Assembly: GCA_964636685.1 (NCBI GenBank)
Contig: CAZWUK010000070.1
Coordinates: forward strand, 1-10,601
Source: CAZWUK01 sp964636685
Lineage (GTDB): Bacteria; Bacillota; Clostridia; Christensenellales; CAG-138
DNA length: 10,601 bases
Reading direction: 5' to 3'
Made by a program: the position numbers and the translations under genes. Shown one piece after another: positions 7,787 through 10,601 of the stretch (positions are counted from its first letter, which is position 1; each line of letters starts with the position of its first letter). Below the pieces are notes generated by a model that saw only the letters and a program-made list of their open reading frames with translations, did no database searches and was not told where the DNA came from.

Positions 7787-7815
7787 ATCATATCAATTTT
7801 TTGTGAACATTACAA
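7787..7815 (-). promoter_or_regulatory. Sigma-A-like promoter of murB, predicted leaderless
   Basis: On the minus strand a -35 box TTGTAA (7815-7810) and a -10 box TATGAT (7792-7787) are separated by exactly 17 nt. They match consensus at 4/6 and 5/6 positions. Six nt separate the -10 from the A of the murB ATG, so the expected +1 is that A. The promoter overlaps the last codons and stop of the upstream gene. This is a pattern match only, but its spacing and the missing Shine-Dalgarno agree with each other. Confidence 0.6.
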
Positions 7816-8875
7816 CATCCATGCGTTCCCAAAATGCTTTTTTTCCGCCGCTTTCGTCAGAGAGAGCCCGCAAGGCGTCGGCTTCAAGCGCCTGTCGGTG
7901 CCGCTGGTATAAAAACGGGTCGGGCGCGGTCATGCTGCCGCAGCTCTGATAGTACGCGGTTAAAAGCGGTTCGGAGAATACGATGTTGACAGCGTCCATC
8001 CGAACGGGGAAAGCGCCGACGGTCGTGACGCGCGCCTGTTCTTCTTGCGTCAGAAGAAACGTGAAGAATTCCGAAAGCGCATCAAGCCGGCGGCTGTCCG
8101 TGCCTGCTGCCGCACCGAGATATTGTATTTGATCGGTATAACCCGGATAGGGCACGGTTTCAAATAGCACCGTATTTTTTTCGCTGCGGACAAGATCCCC
8201 CAAAAAGCGGGCGTCGCCGATGGCAAAGAGCGTCCTTCCAAGACAAAAGTCCTCCTGTACGGCAAGCGTGCCGGTCAAATTCGCTCGGGCGGCAAGCACC
8301 GGCGGCATGCAAAGCTGCGGCGTTTTCTTTTCCTGATCCAAGGCTGCTTGCAGCATCGCGGGATCGATCGAGGCGGCAAGCTCCATGCCGGATGTAGCGA
8401 GCAGCTCGGCGTTTCCAAGAAGGAAATAGCCGGAGTACAGGTACGGCACCGCATACAGATCTCCGTTATTCGTGGCGCATGGAATGCTTCCCGTCAGCTT
8501 TGGCGCGTCCATGGAAAGCGCTTGCAGCTGCTCCAAATAGCACACGCCCGACGCAAACGAATAAGCATCGGGAAATTCCCCGCGCGCAATGCGCTCCTGA
8601 AATTTTTTCTCCGTCATGCCTACCACTTCGATGTGAATACCGGGATGGGATTTGTTCCACGCGGTGGCGCGTTCCCGCAAAAGCTTTGTGACGCTGCCCT
8701 GATAGGTGCGAAAGCTCACAATGTGCCACAATTCGATCTTCCCATGCCATTTGGCTTCCGGTATATCGAAAAAAGCGCGAAACGGGTCGCTTGCAAGGCG
8801 CTCTTTGATGTAGCTGGGGGACAGCAGCAAAAAAACGACGATCATGAGCGTGGCTGTTGCCCGAAAAATACGCAT
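7793..8875 (-). CDS. Orphan extracellular solute-binding-like protein, membrane-anchored
   Basis: Resembles ABC-transporter family-1 (sugar-type) substrate-binding proteins. The supports are GKIELWHIVSF at 45-55 (first beta strand), FPDAYSFASGV (101-111), GDLYAVPYLYSGYFLLGN (138-155) and VGAFPVRMDA (286-295). At 360 residues it is shorter than the usual 400-450. A hydrophobic helix at about 8-20 follows basic residues, so it is exported or anchored. No lipobox cysteine or clear signal-peptidase site follows, so an uncleaved anchor is likely. The frame is open to 9106, but the ATG at 8875 has AGGAGG 7 nt upstream and gives a proper signal sequence at residue 1. No permease or ATPase gene adjoins it. 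It runs into murB (12 nt gap) and diverges from spoIIA. Its ligand is unknown; a sensory or non-transport role is possible. Confidence 0.8.
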   Translation of the reverse strand: MRIFRATATLMIVVFLLLSPSYIKERLASDPFRAFFDIPEAKWHGKIELWHIVSFRTYQGSVTKLLRERATAWNKSHPGIHIEVVGMTEKKFQERIARGEFPDAYSFASGVCYLEQLQALSMDAPKLTGSIPCATNNGDLYAVPYLYSGYFLLGNAELLATSGMELAASIDPAMLQAALDQEKKTPQLCMPPVLAARANLTGTLAVQEDFCLGRTLFAIGDARFLGDLVRSEKNTVLFETVPYPGYTDQIQYLGAAAGTDSRRLDALSEFFTFLLTQEEQARVTTVGAFPVRMDAVNIVFSEPLLTAYYQSCGSMTAPDPFLYQRHRQALEADALRALSDESGGKKAFWERMDVVMFTKN

Positions 8876-8882
8876 GGCGCAA

Positions 8883-8888
8883 CCTCCT
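8883..8888 (-). promoter_or_regulatory. Ribosome binding site of the solute-binding-like gene
   Basis: A perfect AGGAGG on the minus strand, 7 nt before the ATG at 8875, fixes the start. It rules out the upstream in-frame extension to 9106, which would run through the divergent promoter region and the spoIIAA start. Confidence 0.85.
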
Positions 8889-8896
8889 GTGACGCG

Positions 8897-8927
8897 AAAA
8901 TTAGCCGGCAGGTATAGATATATATGC
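8897..8927 (-). promoter_or_regulatory. Possible sigma-F/sigma-G-like promoter of the solute-binding-like gene
   Basis: On the minus strand GCATA (8927-8923) fits the sigma-F -35 consensus GYWTA. After exactly 16 nt, GGCTAATTTT (8906-8897) matches four of the six fixed positions of GGNNANANTR. Transcription would begin near 8890, just upstream of the ribosome binding site, leaving a very short leader. The area contains TATATA-type runs, so chance matches are easy. Treat it as a hypothesis. Confidence 0.25.
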
Positions 8928-8949
8928 GTCGGTACATACTTTCTATGAA

Positions 8950-8976
8950 TCCGACAAACACACATCCGTTTCGATG
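8950..8976. promoter_or_regulatory. Candidate Spo0A boxes upstream of spoIIAA
   Basis: TCCGACA (8950-8956) differs at one position from TTCGACA, the complement of the Spo0A box TGTCGAA. TTCGATG (8970-8976) matches 5 of 7. The two lie in the same orientation, 20 bp apart (about two helical turns), and the second abuts the predicted -35 element. This is where phosphorylated Spo0A is known to activate spoIIA in Bacillus. The second box is weak. Confidence 0.35.
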
Positions 8977-9003
8977 CAGGGACAGACGCAGTCGGTGTGG
9001 AAT
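8976..9003 (+). promoter_or_regulatory. Candidate sigma-H promoter of the spoIIA operon
   Basis: GCAGGGACA (8976-8984) matches the sigma-H -35 consensus RnAGGAwWW except for G and C at two positions. After 12 nt, GTGGAAT (8997-9003) matches the -10 consensus RnnGAAT fully. Transcription would start near 9010, giving a leader of about 28 nt. spoIIA is a known sigma-H/Spo0A target in Bacillus and Clostridium, which favours this call. Confidence 0.45.
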
Positions 9004-9024
9004 TGAATTGGGACACGACAATAT

Positions 9025-9030
9025 GGAGGA
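9025..9030 (+). promoter_or_regulatory. Ribosome binding site of spoIIAA
   Basis: GGAGGA lies 7 nt before the ATG at 9038 and selects it over in-frame ATGs at 8924, 8945 and 9023, which would precede or overlap the promoter or the ribosome binding site. Confidence 0.8.
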
Positions 9031-9037
9031 TAGCAGC

Positions 9038-9343
9038 ATGGAGATTCGGAATGCCCGAAAGGGGCAGCGGGTCGTCGTTCGCCTGTCGGGCGAGCTGGAC
9101 CATCATTCTGCGACGCAGGTACGCGACGCTTTGGATGCACTATTGCTGGACGTCACGGTACGCGAGATGCAGCTGGACATGACGGCGGTCAGCTTTATGG
9201 ACAGCGCGGGGCTTGGCGTGGTGCTGGGCAGGTATCGTACGCTTGCCGCCCGCGGGGGGAAAATGATTCTTTCGGGCGTTCGTACGCCCATTGACCGGAT
9301 ATTCCGGATGTCCGGACTGTATGCGCTGGTAGAGCGCGCGTAA
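9038..9343 (+). CDS. spoIIAA: Anti-sigma-F factor antagonist SpoIIAA
   Basis: Small STAS-domain protein of the forespore partner-switching module. Unphosphorylated SpoIIAA binds SpoIIAB and frees sigma-F. SpoIIAB phosphorylates it, and the phosphatase SpoIIE (not in this window) reactivates it. The protein is 101 residues, slightly shorter than B. subtilis SpoIIAA. It has the STAS core VRLSGELDHHSATQVRDALD (14-33) and the phospho-acceptor block FMDSAGLGVVLGRY (53-66). The target serine should be S56; the next residue is Ala where B. subtilis has Ser. The start at 9038 is set by GGAGGA 7 nt upstream. It is the first gene of the canonical three-gene operon, 19 nt ahead of spoIIAB, and is probably driven by sigma-H and Spo0A. 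Confidence 0.94.
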   Translation: MEIRNARKGQRVVVRLSGELDHHSATQVRDALDALLLDVTVREMQLDMTAVSFMDSAGLGVVLGRYRTLAARGGKMILSGVRTPIDRIFRMSGLYALVERA

Positions 9344-9362
9344 AGAAAGTAGGGGGTATAGC

Positions 9363-9800
9363 ATGGAAAACGAAATGCACATGCGCTTTGCGAGTCTTTC
9401 CCAGAACGAGTCGCTGGCGCGATCCTGCGCTGCCGCGTTTGCAGCGCAGCTGAATCCAACGATCGAGGAGTTGAGCGATATCCGCACGGCGGTGAGCGAA
9501 GCGGTGACGAACGCGATCATTCACGGCTATGAAAACTGCCCCGGAGAGATCCGTATGGATTGTTACCTGCGGGGGAACGTTTTTGTTGCCGACATATCGG
9601 ACGACGGCGTCGGCATTGCGGATATCGAATTGGCGCGACAGCCGTTTTATACGACGCGTCCGGAGCTGGAGCGCTCCGGCATGGGTTTTACGGTCATGGA
9701 AGCGTTTATGGAGGATGTGAATATCGTGTCCGAGGTTGGGCGCGGCACGACGGTGACGCTGAAAAAGAAGATCGGCGCGGAAGCTCCCGCGCGCGAATGA
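9363..9800 (+). CDS. spoIIAB: Anti-sigma-F factor and serine kinase SpoIIAB
   Basis: GHKL-type ATPase that binds sigma-F and keeps it inactive, and that phosphorylates SpoIIAA. The 145 residues are normal for the family. The N-box is SEAVTNAIIHGY (45-56), with E46 as expected catalytic base and N50 as Mg2+ ligand. The G1 box is DDGVGI (80-85). The ATP-lid/G2 region is PFYTTRPELERSGMGFTVME (94-113), nearly identical to B. subtilis. GRGTTVTL (127-134) forms the last nucleotide-binding segment. The opening MENEMHMRF and SLSQNESLAR are also typical. AGGGGGT (9351-9357) is the ribosome binding site. The stop overlaps the sigF start as ATGA, which would help keep inhibitor and sigma factor in proportion. 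Confidence 0.96.
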   Translation: MENEMHMRFASLSQNESLARSCAAAFAAQLNPTIEELSDIRTAVSEAVTNAIIHGYENCPGEIRMDCYLRGNVFVADISDDGVGIADIELARQPFYTTRPELERSGMGFTVMEAFMEDVNIVSEVGRGTTVTLKKKIGAEAPARE

Positions 9801-10543
9801 ATGGCGGTATGTACCCTCACGAGGAGACGATGGCGCTGATCGAACGGGCGCAGGCGGGGGACGCGGCCGCGCAGGAAACGCTGGTGGCGGCAAACCTGGC
9901 GCTCGTCAAGTCGATCGTGCGCGGCTTCCTCGGCAGAGGGGTAGAATATGACGATCTGTTTCAGCTGGGCTCGGTGGGGCTGGTCAAGGCCATTCGCCGA
10001 TTCGACCCGGTCTATCAGGTACGCTTTTCGACCTATGCCGTGCCGATGATCGCCGGTGAAATCAAACGGTTTTTGCGTGATGACGGTGCGGTCAAGGTTT
10101 CCAGATCCATCAAGGAGCTTGCGGCGCGCGCGGTAGTGGCGGAGGAACAGCTCCGCGAGGAAACGGGACAGGAGGCAGGCGTCGCGGAGATTGCAAAACG
10201 TCTTGGGGTAGACGCGGCGGACGTGGCGGTGGCGCTTGACGCAAACCGTCCCGTGATTTCGCTCAACGAGCAGCTGTTTGACGACGATAACGGCACGGAT
10301 CGCATGGATTTTCTTGCCGATCCGCAGACGGAGGGGAAGGTCGTTGACCGAATGCTGCTCAAGGAGCTTTTGGGGCAGTTGCAGGGACGCGACCGGCAGC
10401 TGATCGTTTTGCGGTACTTTCATGAAAAAACGCAGACGGAGATCGCGGAGTTGTTTGGCGTATCGCAGGTGCAGATTTCTCGTCTGGAAAGCCGCATTTT
10501 GCAGCGCCTGCGCGCGAGCAGCACCGAACAGGGAAAGACTTAG
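9797..10543 (+). CDS. sigF: Forespore RNA polymerase sigma-F factor (SpoIIAC)
   Basis: First compartment-specific sigma factor of sporulation, active in the forespore. With the start at 9797 it has 248 residues, close to the usual 250-255. Region 2 is DLFQLGSVGLVKAIRRFDPV (53-72) and RFSTYAVPMIAGEIKRFLRDDG (76-97), with strong identity to B. subtilis SigF. KVSRSIKEL (100-108) begins region 3. The region 4 helix-turn-helix is TEIAELFGVSQVQISRLESRI (214-234). The ATG at 9797 overlaps the spoIIAB stop by 4 nt and has no good Shine-Dalgarno, so coupled translation is likely. ATG codons at 9809 and 9830 are alternatives; the last has GAGGAG upstream, but too close. The frame is open back to 9560, but that part lies inside spoIIAB. 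No clear terminator follows within the 58 remaining bases. Confidence 0.95.
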   Translation: MNGGMYPHEETMALIERAQAGDAAAQETLVAANLALVKSIVRGFLGRGVEYDDLFQLGSVGLVKAIRRFDPVYQVRFSTYAVPMIAGEIKRFLRDDGAVKVSRSIKELAARAVVAEEQLREETGQEAGVAEIAKRLGVDAADVAVALDANRPVISLNEQLFDDDNGTDRMDFLADPQTEGKVVDRMLLKELLGQLQGRDRQLIVLRYFHEKTQTEIAELFGVSQVQISRLESRILQRLRASSTEQGKT

Positions 10544-10601
10544 GCGGCAAGTCGTGTTTTCCGTCGCACAGCGTGCGCTTTAAACCGGCTTTATACGGCA
10601 A

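Noticed and set aside
6860..7912. 350-codon plus-strand open frame opposite murB
   Set aside because: It is antisense to MurB, crosses its promoter and has no domain-like sequence.
8924..9037. Longer spoIIAA starting at 8924
   Set aside because: The start lies upstream of the likely promoter. The ATG at 9038 has a good ribosome binding site and gives the normal family length.
8876..9106. In-frame N-terminal extension of the solute-binding-like protein up to 9106
   Set aside because: It would overlap the spoIIAA start and promoter, and it puts the signal sequence at residue 78. The ATG at 8875 has a perfect AGGAGG.
9560..9796. Longer sigF starting at 9560
   Set aside because: The extension lies wholly inside spoIIAB in another frame and does not resemble sigma factors.
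9647..10423. 258-codon minus-strand open frame opposite sigF and spoIIAB
   Set aside because: It is a shadow of two well-supported genes on the other strand.
10544..10601. Gene or terminator after sigF
   Set aside because: A 5-bp CGCAC/GTGCG stem lacks a T-run, and no start with a ribosome binding site is visible in 58 nt.

Overview
The window looks like a chromosomal housekeeping and sporulation region from a GC-rich, endospore-forming member of the Clostridia in the broad sense. A complete spoIIAA-spoIIAB-sigF operon shows the capacity for endospore formation. The order murB-rapZ-whiA-dnaE is a familiar Firmicutes/Clostridia arrangement. A run of ten N's inside dnaE shows that the sequence is a draft scaffold, possibly metagenome-derived. 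I see no mobile element, CRISPR array, tRNA or rRNA.

Layout: positions 1-144 are AT-rich and non-coding, with a weak terminator candidate for the leftward operon. From 145 to 7780 five genes run on the minus strand in the order murB -> rapZ -> whiA -> dnaE -> rlmD. They are packed tightly: a 4-nt gap for murB/rapZ, an 8-nt overlap for whiA/dnaE and a 4-nt ATGA overlap for dnaE/rlmD. The only real gap is 81 nt between rapZ and whiA, and it holds a perfect 9-bp inverted repeat followed by a T-run. Upstream, also on the minus strand, is a lone extracellular solute-binding-like protein (7793-8875). A 162-nt divergent intergenic region (8876-9037) separates it from the plus-strand spoIIA operon (9038-10543). 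The last 58 nt hold nothing I can assign.

How the genes work together: MurB makes the UDP-MurNAc precursor of peptidoglycan. RapZ (YvcJ) and WhiA are nucleotide-binding and DNA-binding regulators commonly linked to cell-envelope and division control. DnaE is the replicative polymerase alpha subunit, and RlmD methylates 23S rRNA. The operon therefore couples wall synthesis, regulation, replication and ribosome maturation. The spoIIA genes form the forespore partner-switching module: the kinase/anti-sigma SpoIIAB holds sigma-F, and dephosphorylated SpoIIAA releases it.

Most of the region is ordinary. The points worth a second look are: (1) dnaE carries two diverged copies of its catalytic PDFDxDFC motif on either side of the N gap, which points to a mis-joined or chimeric scaffold; (2) murB has a good sigma-A-like promoter placed so that transcription would start on the A of its ATG, with no Shine-Dalgarno sequence, so it may be leaderless; (3) an orphan membrane-anchored solute-binding-like protein sits divergent to spoIIA, with a possible sigma-F-like promoter; (4) there is a terminator-like hairpin where yvcK would usually lie between rapZ and whiA.
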